DNA of 64,000 bases from the NCBI GenBank assembly GCA_900491605.1, contig UESW01001785.1, forward strand, positions 102,977-166,976. The letters are read 5' to 3'. This document shows, piece after piece, positions 33,067 to 45,358 of this stretch. Made by a program: the position numbers and the translations under genes. A model generated the notes under the pieces. It was not told the DNA's origin. It ran no database searches and worked only from the letters and a program-made list of their open reading frames with translations. Positions within the stretch are counted from its first letter, which is position 1, and the number at the start of each line of letters is the position of its first letter. The stretch is from Calamus simplicifolius. Taxonomy: Eukaryota > Streptophyta > Magnoliopsida > Arecales > Arecaceae.

Positions 33067-33869
33067 ATGCGAAGCGGCAAATCGTCGAGCAAAGTAGCAA
33101 TCATGGTGCAACGGGGATCTTCATCTGCGTGAAGAATTTTGACCATAATAACAGGGATTTTATTTATCTTGTTTATATTGGTTATGTTGCATACTTGATT
33201 GTTTATCCTTTTGTTCTTATGTCTATAACTAGGAGAACATGGTTAATTGGATAATCACTTGCTATTTGTGTTTTGAATTTATAAGATAATCAAACACAAG
33301 TTTTATAACCCTCAAAATATTGTTTAAATAACTAAGTGGGAGAGGGAATTAATCACATTTAAATCCCATGGTCCCATCACTTGTTTATTGGTGAGGTAGT
33401 TAATTTCACGTGTTAGCATTAGTGCTTTCCTCCCCATAGGATGAAATTGATTGCCAGCTCACCAAGAATAATCCCTAGTAGTTGTTAATGTTGGATTACC
33501 TCTCCATCTGAGGGATCCACCATGGGACAATGGATCTAGGATTGAGTGATGGTATACACTTAGGTATAAATATTGGTATCCTCCCCATCGGAGTCACTAC
33601 AAATATTTATATGACCAAAGTTAGCCAGCTAATTAATTTTACTTGGTATGTTACCTTTTACCTAGATAGTAAAATTAATAGGTTTTATCTGTCTAGATAA
33701 ATGATGAGTAGTAGACGTCCTCCCATCGAGGCATACTATTCAAAATGTACTAGGCTGCTGGCAAATTCTTTTATTATGTAGTGGTTGAGGGGCCCTACTT
33801 ATAATTTTGAATTTAAAGTTTATTGCTCATTATATCTTATTTGATGTATGAATGATTCTCAGGATTAAA

Positions 33870-36800
33870 ATGTCTTCTTTCAATCCACTTGCTGTGATAC
33901 TCAAAGAAAACAAATTGACTGGTCCTAATTACATTGATTGGAAAAGAAACCTGGATATAGTGTTAACTGCAGAAGGGTACAAGTATGTGCTCACTCAGGT
34001 CTGTCCCGCAGAGCCCGGTGAAGGGGCTTCAGATGAGGAGTCCCAAGCTTACCGTAAGTGGGTTAAGGCTGATGAGATGGCGCGGTGTTACATATTGGCA
34101 TCTATGTCAAATGTTCTGCAACATCAGCATCAATCTATGCCCTCTGCCTATGACATGATGTTCAACCTCAAAGAAATGTTTGGGGATCAGAGTCGTGCAG
34201 CTAGGCAGACTGCGATGAAAGAACTGATGAACACTAATATGGCTGAAGGAACTCCTGTCAGGGATCATGTTCTAAAGATGATTAGTCTTCTGAATGAACT
34301 GGAGATCCTTGGAGCGGAGATGGATGGGGAAACCCAGGTTGATATCATTCTCCAGTCCCTACCTGATTCTTTTAAGCAGTTCTGCCTAAATTACACCATG
34401 AACAAAATGAATTTTTCACTGGCAGAGCTACTTAAAGAACTTCAGGTAGCAGAGAGTTTCATTAAGAAGCCTGCAGTTGCTATGGTTACTGAAAAAGGTT
34501 CTTCTTCGAAGTCTCATGCTAAGAAGAAGAAAAAGGTTCAGAAAAAGAAACAGCATCAGGCCCCACAGCCCAATGGGGAAATAAAAAAGAAGGGAAAGTG
34601 CTTCGTCTGCAAGCAGCCAGGTCACTGGAAGCAGCAATGTCCAGTTTGGCTTGCCAGGAAACAGGCTAGAGGTATATCTCATTCACTTGTAGTTGAAACT
34701 TGTTTAGTGCTGTTATCTACCAGTGGCTGGTGTGTAGATACGGGAGCCACTAATCATGTTTGCAATTCTTTGCAGGGGTTCCAGCAGACCCGGCAGCTAA
34801 GTGATGGGGAGATTTACATATTTCTGGGAGATGGCACGAGAGTGTCAGTAGTTGCAGTGGGAGATTTTAGCTTTTCTTTTAGTAGAAATAGAATTTTAAT
34901 ATTAAAGACTATTTTTTTGTACCTTCAATTAGAAGGAATTTAATTTCAGTTTCTAAGTTGGTTGATGATGGATATTCAGTTTATTTTAATGACTCCGTTG
35001 TTATTAAGAAAAATAAACATTTTATCTGTTCTGGTACATTGGTGGATGGTCTTTATATTATTAATCCTGTTTCTCCTACTGTGCAACTAAATGAAGTGAA
35101 TAACTATAATAGACCATGTAAGAGAAAACATCCTTCTGAAATGAATCAAACTTATCTTTGGCACTTGCGCCTAGGTCATATAAATCTAAGACGGATTTCT
35201 AGACTGGTTCAAGATGGACCATTAGGTTCATTGGAAGTAGAGGCACTACCGGTCTGTGAATCTTGCTTAGAAGGAAAAATGACCAAGCGGCCATTCTCGG
35301 CCAAAGGCAATAGAGCTAAGGAGATATTAGAATTGGTTCACTCTGATTTGTGTGGCCCAATGAACATCCAAGCTAGAGGTGGTTTTGAGTACTTTGTCAC
35401 TTTTATTGATGATTACTCAAGATATGGGTATATTTATCTGATGCGCCGTAAGTCTGAATGCTTTGAAAAATTTAAAATTTTTAAGGCAGAAACGGAGAAC
35501 CGTCATGGTAAAAATATCAAGACACTACGATCCGATCGTGGTGGCGAGTACCTCTTAGGGGAGTTCACAGATTACTTATTAGATGCTGGGATTGAATCCC
35601 AGTTGTCTGCACCTAGTACGCCACAGCAGAATGGTGTAGCTGAAAGAAGGAATAGGACTCTTATGGATATGGTTAGATCTATGATGAGTTATTCAGACTT
35701 ACCTATTTCGTTTTGGGGATATGCATTAGAGACAGCTGCATATATTCTTAACTTGGTACCATCTAAGTCAGTACCTAAGACACCCACAGAACTGTGGACT
35801 GGGCGCAAGCCTAGTCTAAGACATGTTCGGGTTTGGGGTTGTCCAGCACATGTACTAAAAGGTAAACCAGATAAGTTGGAATCAAGGACAGATGTATGCT
35901 TCTTTGTTGGATATCCTAAAGGAACAAAAGGTGGTTTATTTTATTGTCCTAAGGATCAGAAGGTCATTGTTAGCACCAATGCCCGATTCTTGGAGGAGGA
36001 CTATATTATAGACCACAAACCCAGAAGTAAAATTGCTCTAGAAGAGTTGAGAGGCGATAAAACTAGACTGGCTCCTTTAATACCAATAGTACAAGCAGAA
36101 ACACCACAAGAAAGTGGGTTCCCAAACTTCCCAATAACTATTCGTAGTGGGAGAAGTATAGTAACACGAACTGACCCTGAACTGTACAAAAGGATACCAT
36201 TAATGCACCAGTTTCAGAACCAGTGCAGGTTGATGGAGCACAAGGATCAGAGTCAGATCGTATTACTACAAGCACATACAATCAGGTTGTGCCTCGTCGT
36301 AGTGGGAGGGTTGTAAATACACCTAAACGGTATATGTTCCTTGGAGAGTCATATGACAGAATCTCTGATGAACTGGATACTGAACCCAGTAGCTACAATG
36401 AAGCATTACAGGATAAAGATGCAACTCTTTGGCAAAATGCTATGAAATCAGAGATAGAGTCTATGCACTTTAATCAGGTCTGGGATCTTGTAGAACCACC
36501 CGAGGGAGTAAAACCCATCGGATGCAAGTGGATCTATAAGAAGAAGAGAGGAGCAGACGGGAAGGTGGAAACCTTCAAGGCTAGGCTAGTTGCAAAAGGT
36601 TTTACTCAGAAAGAAGGGATCGACTATGAGGAAACCTTTTCACCAGTAGCTATGCTTAAGTCTATCCGGATTCTCTTATCCATTGCAGCTCATTTCGATT
36701 ACGAAGTTTGGCAAATGGATGTCAAGACAGCTTTCCTTAATGGAAATCTTGACGAGTGCATTTACATGATGCAACCAGACGGTTTTATAGTAAAAGGCCA

Positions 36801-37959
36801 GGAGCACTTGGTGTGCAAGCTTAAGAGGTCCATTTATGGACTTAAGCAGGCATCTAGATCTTGGAATACTCGTTTTGATCAAGCTATTAAATCTTATGGT
36901 TTTGATCAAAGTCCTGACGAGTCATGTGTGTACAAGAAGCGTGATGGAAAAACTTTGGTGTTTCTGGTGCTATATGTGGATGACATCTTACTTATTGGAA
37001 ACGATATGGGAGTGTTATCTTCGGTCAAGGTATGGTTATCTGGACAATTTGATATGAAGGACTTGGGAGAAGCAAGTCACATCCTAGGGATCAAGCTTTT
37101 GCGAGATCGCAAGCAAAGGATGATATGCTTATCTCAAGCCACTTATATCGATAAAATTCTCACCCGTTTTGGTATGCATAATTCCAAGAAAGGATTTCTT
37201 CCTTTCAGGCATGGAATTTCTCTATCTAAGGATCAGTGTCCTAAGACACCTGAAGAGATAGAAAGTATGAAGGCAGTTCCTTATGCTTCTGCAGTAGGAA
37301 GCCTAATGTATGCTATGCTATGTACTAGACCTGATATCTGTTTTGCCGTAGGCATGGTTAGCAGATTTCAGTCTAACCCTGGGCGAGAACATTGGACTGC
37401 AGTAAAACATATAATTAAGTACCTGAAAAGGACTAAAGATTATATGTTAGTTTACCAAGCAGATAGTCTTGTGCCTATAGGATATACAGATTCGGACTTC
37501 CAATCAGATAATGAATCTAGGAAATCAACCTCGGGATATGTGTTCACTTTGGGTGGTGGAGCAATTAGCTGGAGGAGTGTGAAGCAAACTTGTGTTGCTG
37601 ACTCTACCATGGAAGCTGAGTATGTGGCTGCATCTGAGGCTGCAAAAGAGGCTGTTTGGCTAAGAAACTTTCTTTTGGATCTTAGTGTGATACCTTCAGT
37701 GCAATTACCTATTACACTTTATTGTGATAATAGTGGGGCAGTTGCTAATTCGAAGGAACCCAGGACCCATAAGAAATCTAAACACATTGAGCGTAAGTAT
37801 CACCTGATACGTGACATCGTGCAAAGAGGTGACGTGCTGGTGACCAAGGTTACATCTGAGGACAACCTGGCAGACCCTTTTACAAAGAGTTTAACTTCGA
37901 AAGTTTTTGATAGACATGTAGAGGGCATGGGAGTTAGATGTGTACAAGCATTGCTTTGA
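33870..37959 (+). CDS. Copia-B gag-pol polyprotein with two one-base frame changes
   Basis: I prefer the ATG at 33870 (MSSFNPLAVILKEN...) over the one 18 bases upstream. Domains in order: UBN2-type gag with GPNYIDWKRNL; zinc knuckle CFVCKQPGHWKQQC; protease WCVDTGATNH; GAG-pre-integrase WHLRLGHINLRRI with CESCLEGK; integrase with HSDLCGPMN, FIDDYSRYGYIY, RSDRGGEYL and PQQNGVAERRNR; RT with MDVKTAFLNGNL and YVDDILL; RNase H with YTDSDFQSD, STMEAEYVAAS and CDNSGAVANSKEP. The frame changes near 34895 (AAA run) and 36190 (AAAAGG), each explained by one missing base. The stop is 37957-37959. If both are sequencing errors, the polyprotein would be intact and the element potentially autonomous. Confidence 0.93.
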
Positions 37960-37974
37960 GTCTAAGTGGGAGAT

Positions 37975-39199
37975 TGATAGAGATATAGACTAAAAGATAT
38001 GCTTTATGTTATGTCTTTACATTTTAATGAGAATTCATTTTGAGCAATGTGTGCCATTTACTATATATGTGCATGTGTCTAGTATTTACAAAGAGTATTT
38101 GATCTAGTGTGTAGAGTACGGCTTACACACAGAAGACTAGATCATCGGTTCTTTTGGAATACAAGTTTATTGTTCACAGTTTTAGATGGAATTGGACACA
38201 CCATCAGTAGAACTGTAGCACAAATTTTTAGTAGGTCTGTCTTGACTACGGGGAATGGTTTATTCTAACTATTTGTGCTAGTACACTTTGTGTGTATTGA
38301 ACAGGACCCAGTTGAGTTAATTATTTTATACTGACTTTATAAAATAATTTAAAACTCATGAATATTATGATTACTTATGCTCTTAATCCGAATTCTATTT
38401 CTAGACACGTGTATGTAGTGATTATTGCTTTGATTACACATAGAGTGAGATTCTATATGAGTCAATAAACTCAGTGGGTTGGGCAATAACATTATATATA
38501 TGGTGAATATTAATAGTTGAAGGAATCCACGTCCTGTTAATTTGGATTGATGATATCCCCTTGAGAAAGCTTATAAGTTTTGATTGTATCAAATCTTGCA
38601 AGTGGATTTTGAATCCGATACATCAAATAAGTTAAGTGGATAAGTCTCAAGGATAATAAAAGCCAATTAAATTATATTGTCAGTAATTAAATTTAATTGG
38701 TGGATATCTGTAATCTTAACATGGGGAGATAATAAGTATTTAATATTAAGGCTTGAAAATATAAATTCGAATATGATTAGGAGTACAATTATAATTCTTT
38801 AGTGGAATGAATTGTAATTTACGTAATTGAATCCTAACCCGGGATAGGATTGGGAGATTTAATTACGAGGGAAGTCCTTTTCATATTTGCTTATTGGTCC
38901 CTGTTGTAGCCCTATAAATACCCTCTCAGTTGGTTGCTAGGGTTAACATTTTTGAGGAAAAAGAAAAACAAGAAACCCTAGGTCGGCCGAGAGATCCCAC
39001 CATCTTGTGAGAGAAGGAAGGTATTTTTGGGAATACGGCGGAAGGCTAAAAGGTTGAGGTCGAGCAATCGAATCAAAGTGTTCCAAAGTTCAAATATGAA
39101 GGTATGATCTAATACTCATAGATTAAAATGGTAAAAGTTTTTTGTATTACTCATATACGCTATAGCCATGATCTTAGGGGTATTCCACGCTCCCCAACA
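37975..39199 (+). repeat. Copia-B 3' LTR
   Basis: Same termini as the 5' LTR, with about two dozen substitutions and small indels between them. Confidence 0.95.
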
Positions 39200-39204
39200 A
39201 CCCC

Positions 39205-39641
39205 ATGCACCAATATGAGAAATTATAAGGAAGATGATCTAGATACAATGTTATTAGCAAGTCCAATAACAAGAACTAAAGTGTCTATTGATATAACTTC
39301 AATAGTAGAGAATGAGCATGAAGAAGCATGCTAGGGGCTTCCAAACGAAAGCTTTCTAACACTTAAATCAATAGAGACATAGCCAAAGACGAACATTATG
39401 ACCTTTGGAGTTTCAGAGGAAATAAGATGTAATGGACTATAGCTTTACTAGAGCTTGGTTGTGTTGTCTTTATTCCTAATCAAGCCTTCCTTTTATAGAT
39501 AGTTGCAGGGCATTTGGCATGGGTCTTGTATTTGTGATGGAACCGTATCGGTAGTTCAAATGATGAGTTACATGCCTTACCATGATAGGCTCGTCTTTCT
39601 GAATAGAATTGCATAGAGTACTATAGGCTGTATTTTTTGTA
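39205..39641. other. Spacer between Copia-B and element C
   Basis: About 440 bp. A short frame (LDTMLLASPITRTK) near 39237-39280 faintly recalls a retrotransposon linker, but support is weak. Otherwise nothing was recognised. Confidence 0.4.
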
Positions 39642-39646
39642 GATAG

Positions 39647-40993
39647 TGATGGGCCAATGAACCCGCATGAGCAACGGTGATCGTGCTGGGGCCAGACTCC
39701 CCAGTCAGCCCATCCTCGTTGGCTTTGGCCCATCCTTCTCATTCTTGGCAAGTCGGCCCCGACCTTCCCAAGGCGGCCTCAGTCTCTGGAGTTGGCCCCG
39801 GCCTTCCCAAGGCGGCCTCAGTCTTCAAAGTCGGCCCCGGCCTTCCTAAGGCGGCCTCAGTCTTCGGAGTCAGCCCCGGCTTTCCCAAGGCGGCCTCGAT
39901 CTTCGAAGTCAGCCCCGGCCTTCCCAAGGCGACCTCAGTCTCCAGAGTCGGCCCCGGCCTTCCCAAGGCGGCCTCCATCTCTAGAGTCGGCCCTGGCCTT
40001 CCCAAGGTGGCCTCAGTCTCCAAAGTCGACCCCGACCTTCTCAAGGTGGCCTCGATCTCCAAAGTCAGCCCCGGCCTTCCCAAGGCGGCCTCGATCCCCA
40101 AAGTCGGCCTTCTCTACTCGGCCCCAGGAGTTGGACTCATCTACTCGGCTTCATCGACTCCACAGTCGACCCCAGCACTAACTCATAGTCAGCCCCAGTA
40201 CCGACTCCAACGTCGGCCTCATCGACTCCACAGTCAGCCCCAATACCAACTCCAGCATTGGCCTCACTGACTCCAGCATCGGCCCTAGCACCGATTTAGC
40301 TCCCGGCACCGATCCCAGCGTCAGTGGCCCCCACATGGCCCACTATCGCCTGTGGCTGCCATGTGGCCACACCTGTTGCTTGTGGCCTCCACATGCTTGG
40401 CTCCACCACTGTCCGCACAGGATAACAGATGTGCGACGTGGGGAACATATATGGCAAGCACCGTAAATGATCGCCCATGCCCTGCAAGCCTGCAGCAGTT
40501 GTCCAAATCAAGTGGCCATCAACTCTAACGGGACTTGACCCATCAACCAGCTGTAGCCATCCAACTGAATGGAACACGACCTGCAGCTCTGACATGCCAC
40601 AAGAAGGTAAGCCCCACTATGCTGCTCCTATCATAAATGTTCTGACAAGTGATCATGTCCCAAGACTGGTAGACTTCATGCACCAATAAAATGGATAAGA
40701 GGGACCCCACGACCAGGTAACTCATAACTCATAACACACAACTCCTAAACACTAATACTTGCTCAAACAGAGAGCATCTCCCTAAGCCTCGCTCTCTCTT
40801 TCGAGCTTTCTTAAGCTCATGGCTGTTGCCCAGAGCACTGACTTAAGCGTCGAAGGGATTCCGTTGGAATCTTTGGTCTCTAAGACTTTTTGTAGGCTTC
40901 CAAATGTGAGAAGCTCGCTGAAAGATCTCGGGCTCGCTGAAGAAGGCGACCGGATGCTCGTGGATGTTCGAGGAAGGTGATTTGGCTACAATA
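39647..40993 (+). repeat. Element C 5' LTR
   Basis: It contains a 39-bp tandem repeat (about 39750-40110) and shorter 'actcc...gtcggcccc' repeats to about 40290. The 39-bp period keeps several frames open at once, so long frames here are not evidence of protein. Confidence 0.9.
39750..40110 (+). repeat. 39-bp tandem repeat in the element C LTR
   Basis: About nine copies of a unit containing ccttcccaaggcggcctc followed by 'agtctccaaagtcggcccc'. In one frame it reads a 13-residue unit GLPKAASVSKVGP. The period equals three times the 13-bp repeat period in the element D LTR. Confidence 0.9.
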
Positions 40994-41014
40994 GATTAGC
41001 CCACCAGGAAGGAG
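40994..41014 (+). promoter_or_regulatory. Element C primer-site-like segment
   Basis: gattagcccaccaggaagga directly follows the LTR and aligns with gattggcgcgccaggaag in element D. The matching tRNA has not been identified here. Confidence 0.55.
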
Positions 41015-41073
41015 GACAGAGCACGGATCATCAGCGATGCTAGCTTACATATCCTTGTCCCCCTTAGATCAAA

Positions 41074-41755
41074 ATGGTGGATAAAAAAAAGATGATGATG
41101 ATAAGAGCCCAAAAAGCTTTCGCTAGTTATGCTGGGGGCACCCTCAACGAGCTGAGCAACAGAAGGCCAGCTCTCTGCTTTGTCATCGTTATCACCTTAG
41201 TCCACTCATGTGGACCAGCTCACCGCCATCACCCAACAAGTCCAAGCACTGATGGCAGCTGTCCAAAAGCTACAAGAGCAATATTCTATGGCCACACAGT
41301 AGCAATCAGGAGCTTCTGCTCCCCTTTTAGTTGCCACTCAAGCCAGCCATCATTCAACCCACGGGAGATCTTCCCAATAAGAGACTCACCGCCATCTTCC
41401 CTCTCCAGAGCATCATCAAGCTCTCCAGTAAGAGCACCATCAAGCTCTCTAGCAATAGCTCCCTCAAGCTCTCCAGCAAGAGCCACCTCAAGCTTATCAG
41501 CAAAAGCAACATCAAGCTTACCAACAAGCACCACAATTATGAAGCCCCCAAGCGAGGGCACCAGCACCTTTCATCCCCAGTCAATATAATTCCCTGGGAG
41601 GTAGGTTGCCAGCATGCTGAAGCATTCAAGTCAGTGGAAGGAGACAAGTTCCTCCAAAAACACTTCACAAAGGAGCTCCAGGCCACCCAAGTAAGACCTT
41701 CAGTCTTCTTACGGTATGAAAATCAATTTCTAAACAATCGCCCCTCGGGCTGATG
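41074..41755 (+). pseudogene. Element C gag-like remnant
   Basis: A segment near 41215-41290 translates to LTAITQQVQALMAAVQKLQEQYS, a short coiled-coil like the gag N-terminus in element D (VLAHQVQDLTTMV). It is followed by a serine/proline-rich 'kLSSK' stretch with internal 24-bp repeats (41405-41530), then a weak tail through 41750. Several frame changes are needed to read it. No zinc knuckle or pol domain was found. I regard it as a decayed or minimal gag. Confidence 0.5.
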
Positions 41756-42465
41756 AAAAGAAACCCCCAAGACAGTTCCAAAAGGAGCTCAATGATCTCG
41801 CGGCTATCAGATCACCCTTGGGTTGGCCGAAGAAACCCCTAAGGCAGTTCAAGACCGACGGTTCCGATGACACTTGAGTCACCCCTCGGGCCAGCGTGAA
41901 GAAACCCCCAAGGCGGTTACAAAGAAAAAGGACCCCGATGACTTCAGCAGCTCTTGGGTCACCACTCGGGCCGACCAAAGAAACTCCCGAGGCAGTTACA
42001 AAGAAAAAGGATCTCGACAACTTCAGCAGCTCTCGGGTCAACACTCGGGCTGGCTGAAGAAACCCTCGAGGCGGTTATTAAGAAAAAGGACCCTAACGAC
42101 TTCAACAGCTATCGGGTCACCACTTGGGCTGATCGAAGAAATCCCCGAGGCGGTTACAAAGAAAAAGGACCTCAATGACTTCAGCAGCTCTCGGGTCACC
42201 ACTTGAGCCGGCCGAAGAAACCCTCGAGGCAGTTACAAAAGAAAAGGATCCCGACGACTTCAGCAGATCTCGGATCACCACTTGGGCCAGTCGAAGAAAC
42301 CCCCAAGGCGGTTCCAAAAGGACCCCGACAGCCCAACGGCTTCAGCTCACCACTCGAGCAGGCCGAAGAAACCCCCGAGACAATTCTAAAAGGACCCCGA
42401 TGGCCCAGGCGGCTCTAGGGTCACCCCAGGCCGACCGAAGAAACCCTCGAGGCAGTTCCAATCGG
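41755..42465 (+). repeat. 78-bp tandem repeat in the element C interior
   Basis: Eight to nine copies of a unit containing ggtcaccactcgggc, then cgaagaaacccccgaggc, then 'ggttacaaagaaaaaggaccccgacgacttcagcag'. The period is about 78 bp and copies toward the right end are shortened. Open frames over it are products of the repeat. Confidence 0.88.
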
Positions 42466-42988
42466 CGTCAACATCGAACACGATGCAAAGGAAAAAGCTA
42501 CAAAGGCTAGGTACACTACACTTTGACAAAAAGTTTCTTTTCGATTATGTTTGAATGCATTACATGAAAATTGATAAAGTCAGCTTACAGCTGGGAAAGA
42601 CCAATTCCTCAGCTCACAGTTGATGCTGCTGGTCACTCTCAGCCAGCCAATTAGAAGACCTAACCAACTCACAGCCGAAAGAGGTCAACTTCTGACTCAT
42701 AGTTGATGGGCATCTACTTTCAGACCTTGCATCGGGAGAAGATCACTGGCTGCCCTCAGTCAGTCAAAGGTAATCAACTTAGCTTCAATGTTTTTTAAAG
42801 TTTTTTGAGCAGGTAAATGCACAGCTCTAGAGAGCATGCAGATGTCCACACAAGGCAGATAAAAATTATCCAAAGTAATGCCAAAGCTAGCATGAAAAGA
42901 CAAGTGCAAAGATGAAGAATTCTACACTGCTTTCGCTTGGTGGATGTAAGGCATGCGGTCGCACAAACTCAGGAGTGTGGGGGGCATC

Positions 42989-44281
42989 TGATGGGGCCAG
43001 TGAACCCTATGGGCAACGGTGATCGCACTGGGACCAGACTCCCCCGTCGGCCCATCCTCGTCGGCTTCGGCTCATCCTTCTCGGCCTCAGCAAGTCGGTC
43101 CCGGTCTTCCCAAGGCAGCCTCGGACTTCCCAAGGCGGCCTTAGTCTCTAGAGTCGGCCCTAGCCTTCCAAAGGCAGCCTCGATCTCCAAAGTCGGCCCC
43201 GGCCTTTCCAAGGCAGCCTCAGTCTTCGGAGTCGGCCCCAACCTTCCCAACGCGGCCTCAGTCTCCAAAGTCGGCCCCAGCCTTCCCAAGGCGACCTCGA
43301 TCTCCAAAGTCAGCCCTTGCCTTCGAAGTCAGCCCCGGCCTTCCCAAGGCGGCCTGGATCCCCAAAGTCGGCCTCCTCTACTTGGCCTCACCGACTCCAC
43401 AGTCGACCCTAGCACCAACTCCACAGTCAGCCCCAATATCGGCTCCAACGTTGGCCCCAGTACCGACTCTAGCGTCGGTCCCAGCACCAACTCCAGCGTT
43501 AGCCTCATCGGCTCCAGCGTCGGCCCCAGCACCGACTCCACAGTCGTCCCAGTACCGACTCCAACATCGGCCTCACTGACTCCAGCATCGGCCGAAGCAC
43601 CAACTGAGCTCCCGGCACCAACCCCAGCATCAGCGGCCCCCATGTGGCCCTCTACCGCATGTGGCCGCCACATGGCCACACCTGCTATTTGTGGCCCCCA
43701 TATGCCTGGCTCCACCACTGTCTATATAGGACAACAGACGTGCGATGTAGGAAACATATATGGCAAGCGCCGTAAACGGTTGCCCACGCCCTGCAAGCCT
43801 ATAGCAACCGTTCAAATCAAGTGGCCATCAACTTTGACGGAACTTGACCTACCAACTAGCTGTAGCCATCCAAATAGATGGAACACGATCTGCAGCTCTT
43901 CCCACTATACTGTTCCTATCATAAATGCTCTAATAAGTGATCATGTCCCAAGACTGGAAGACTCAAGTACCAATAAAATGGGTAAGAGGAACCTTCGATC
44001 AGGTAACTCATAACTTATAACACACAACTCCTAAATGCTCATACTTGCTCAAATAGAGAGCATCTCCCTAAGCCTCTCTCTCTCTCTTTCGAGCTTTCTC
44101 AAGCTCATGGCTGTTGCCAAGAACACTGGCTTGAGCGTCAGAGGGTCTCCGCTGAAATCTCTAGTCCCCGAGACTTTTTATAGGCTTTCAAATGCGAGAA
44201 GCTCATCAAAAGATTCTGAACTCGTTGAAGAAAGCGATTGGACACTCGCGGACGTTCAAGAAAGGTAATCTAGCTACAATA
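42989..44281 (+). repeat. Element C 3' LTR
   Basis: 1293 bp, 54 bp shorter than the 5' LTR because of fewer or rearranged tandem repeats. It starts at the polypurine tract and ends at the GATAG duplication. Confidence 0.9.
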
Positions 44282-44289
44282 GATAGCAT

Positions 44290-45345
44290 TTGTTTACAGT
44301 TTACCAAGAGATATACACGTGCCAATTTATCTTGTGTGCATCACCTGCCAACTTTAGTGGATACATTCCTCTGAATCATTCTGTTGACCATGCTGCTGGT
44401 GGCATTGACACATATTAGATTGCCATGTGTCATATCATTAGAAGTTGAAAATTTTTGCCCCATCAACATACATGCAAAGTTTCTTCAACAACACCAAAGC
44501 TTGACGGCTGAGTTTTCAAGTCAACTAGTTCAGCTTTCTACTAGGACTTACCGCATGCAGCTTTTGGATGATAATCCATGCTTGAACTTCAACGAACTAC
44601 CACGTTGTTTAGTGGGGTTAAGGAATGAAGATAAGTTTGTAGGTTACACGAAGGCTGAAGCTAGGATTGATGTAGCGGCACCTGGGTACTAAGAAGAAAG
44701 AACCCTAGATAAGAACGCCACTACCTCGATTAAACTATTTAAGATGTTACAAATGATGGGTAGTATTATAAATTTATGGAAGAATTGGTAAACAATTGTA
44801 GATCACTCCAAGGCTTTCGATACTCTTTAATCTTTAATACTAAAAACTCAAAGGTAGCATGATGGCACTCGCTGGATGAGGAAACACGGATGACTACGGT
44901 CACCACGGCGATGAAATGAGCGCGAATATTGTATTAGATCCAATTAGGCGCTGTTGATGGAGAACCAAAATGCCGAGGGGTGTAACCCCTTTTTTTTAAA
45001 AGAAAAAAGAAGTATAATGATCATTTTTATCATTACGACATCAAAAGGACTCGAGCAATTAGTATTATAAATTCATATTCCTCAAAAAAAGATGAGAAAA
45101 ACTTTAAATCCAACTATTGCGACATAGTCTAATACATGGCAATCTATTCGGTTCCATGAACTGGCCAAACTCGAGCATCATTCCATCCAATACCCCTTTT
45201 AAACGTATGATTTATTGCCAGCTACGTGAGAACGCCACCAGTGTACTGGAATAAATTCTAGGAAGATAAACTTAAAAAAAAAAAATCTAAGCTGGAAGAC
45301 CTTATTTAGATACTTACATTTGAGCAAACTGATTCACATTCTTTA
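44290..45345. other. Intergenic DNA right of element C
   Basis: A 102-codon open frame at 44384-44692 (..VENFCPINIHAKFLQQHQSL..) matches nothing I recognise and may be chance or a gene relic. The rest is AT-rich. Confidence 0.4.
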
Positions 45346-45358
45346 AAGAAAACTATTT

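Larger units (their letters stand above)
31311..39199 (+). mobile_element. Copia-B: Ty1/copia retrotransposon with TSD
   Basis: A complete element of 7889 bp with LTRs at 31311-32528 (1218 bp) and 37975-39199 (1225 bp), TG...CA. The TSD is ACCCC at 31306-31310 and 39200-39204. A long, perfect Met-tRNA primer site (tggtatcagagccacgg) lies at 32530-32546 and a polypurine tract (aagtgggagat) just before the 3' LTR. The LTRs differ at about two dozen positions, so it appears older than Copia-A but is still young. Its 1.3-kb leader between primer site and gag is long and contains two kinds of tandem repeat. No nonsense codon interrupts gag-pol; only two one-base frame changes do. Confidence 0.96.
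39647..44281 (+). mobile_element. Element C: non-autonomous LTR retrotransposon (LARD-like)
   Basis: A 4635-bp element with LTRs at 39647-40993 and 42989-44281 and TSD GATAG at 39642-39646 and 44282-44286. The LTRs start TGAT and end in ...tacaata. A primer-site-like segment (gattagcccaccaggaagga) follows the 5' LTR, and a polypurine tract (ggagtgtggggggcatc) at 42972-42988 precedes the 3' LTR. The 2-kb interior has no protease, integrase or RT; it holds a decayed gag start and a long 78-bp tandem repeat. LTRs and primer site are related to element D. Mobilisation would depend on a gypsy-type helper (inference). Confidence 0.9.

Noticed and set aside
39677..40270. Long overlapping open frames on both strands (also 42937-44013, 55404-56142, 60650-61319)
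   Set aside because: They follow tandem repeats in LTRs whose periods avoid stops in several frames at once. They have no domain and change with repeat number.
41874..42510. Open frames over the 78-bp repeat of element C
   Set aside because: Repeat-generated, with lysine/serine periodicity matching the DNA period; overlapping frames are equally open.
44384..44692. 102-codon frame right of element C
   Set aside because: Not recognised, no family motif, no regulatory context; cannot be told from chance.
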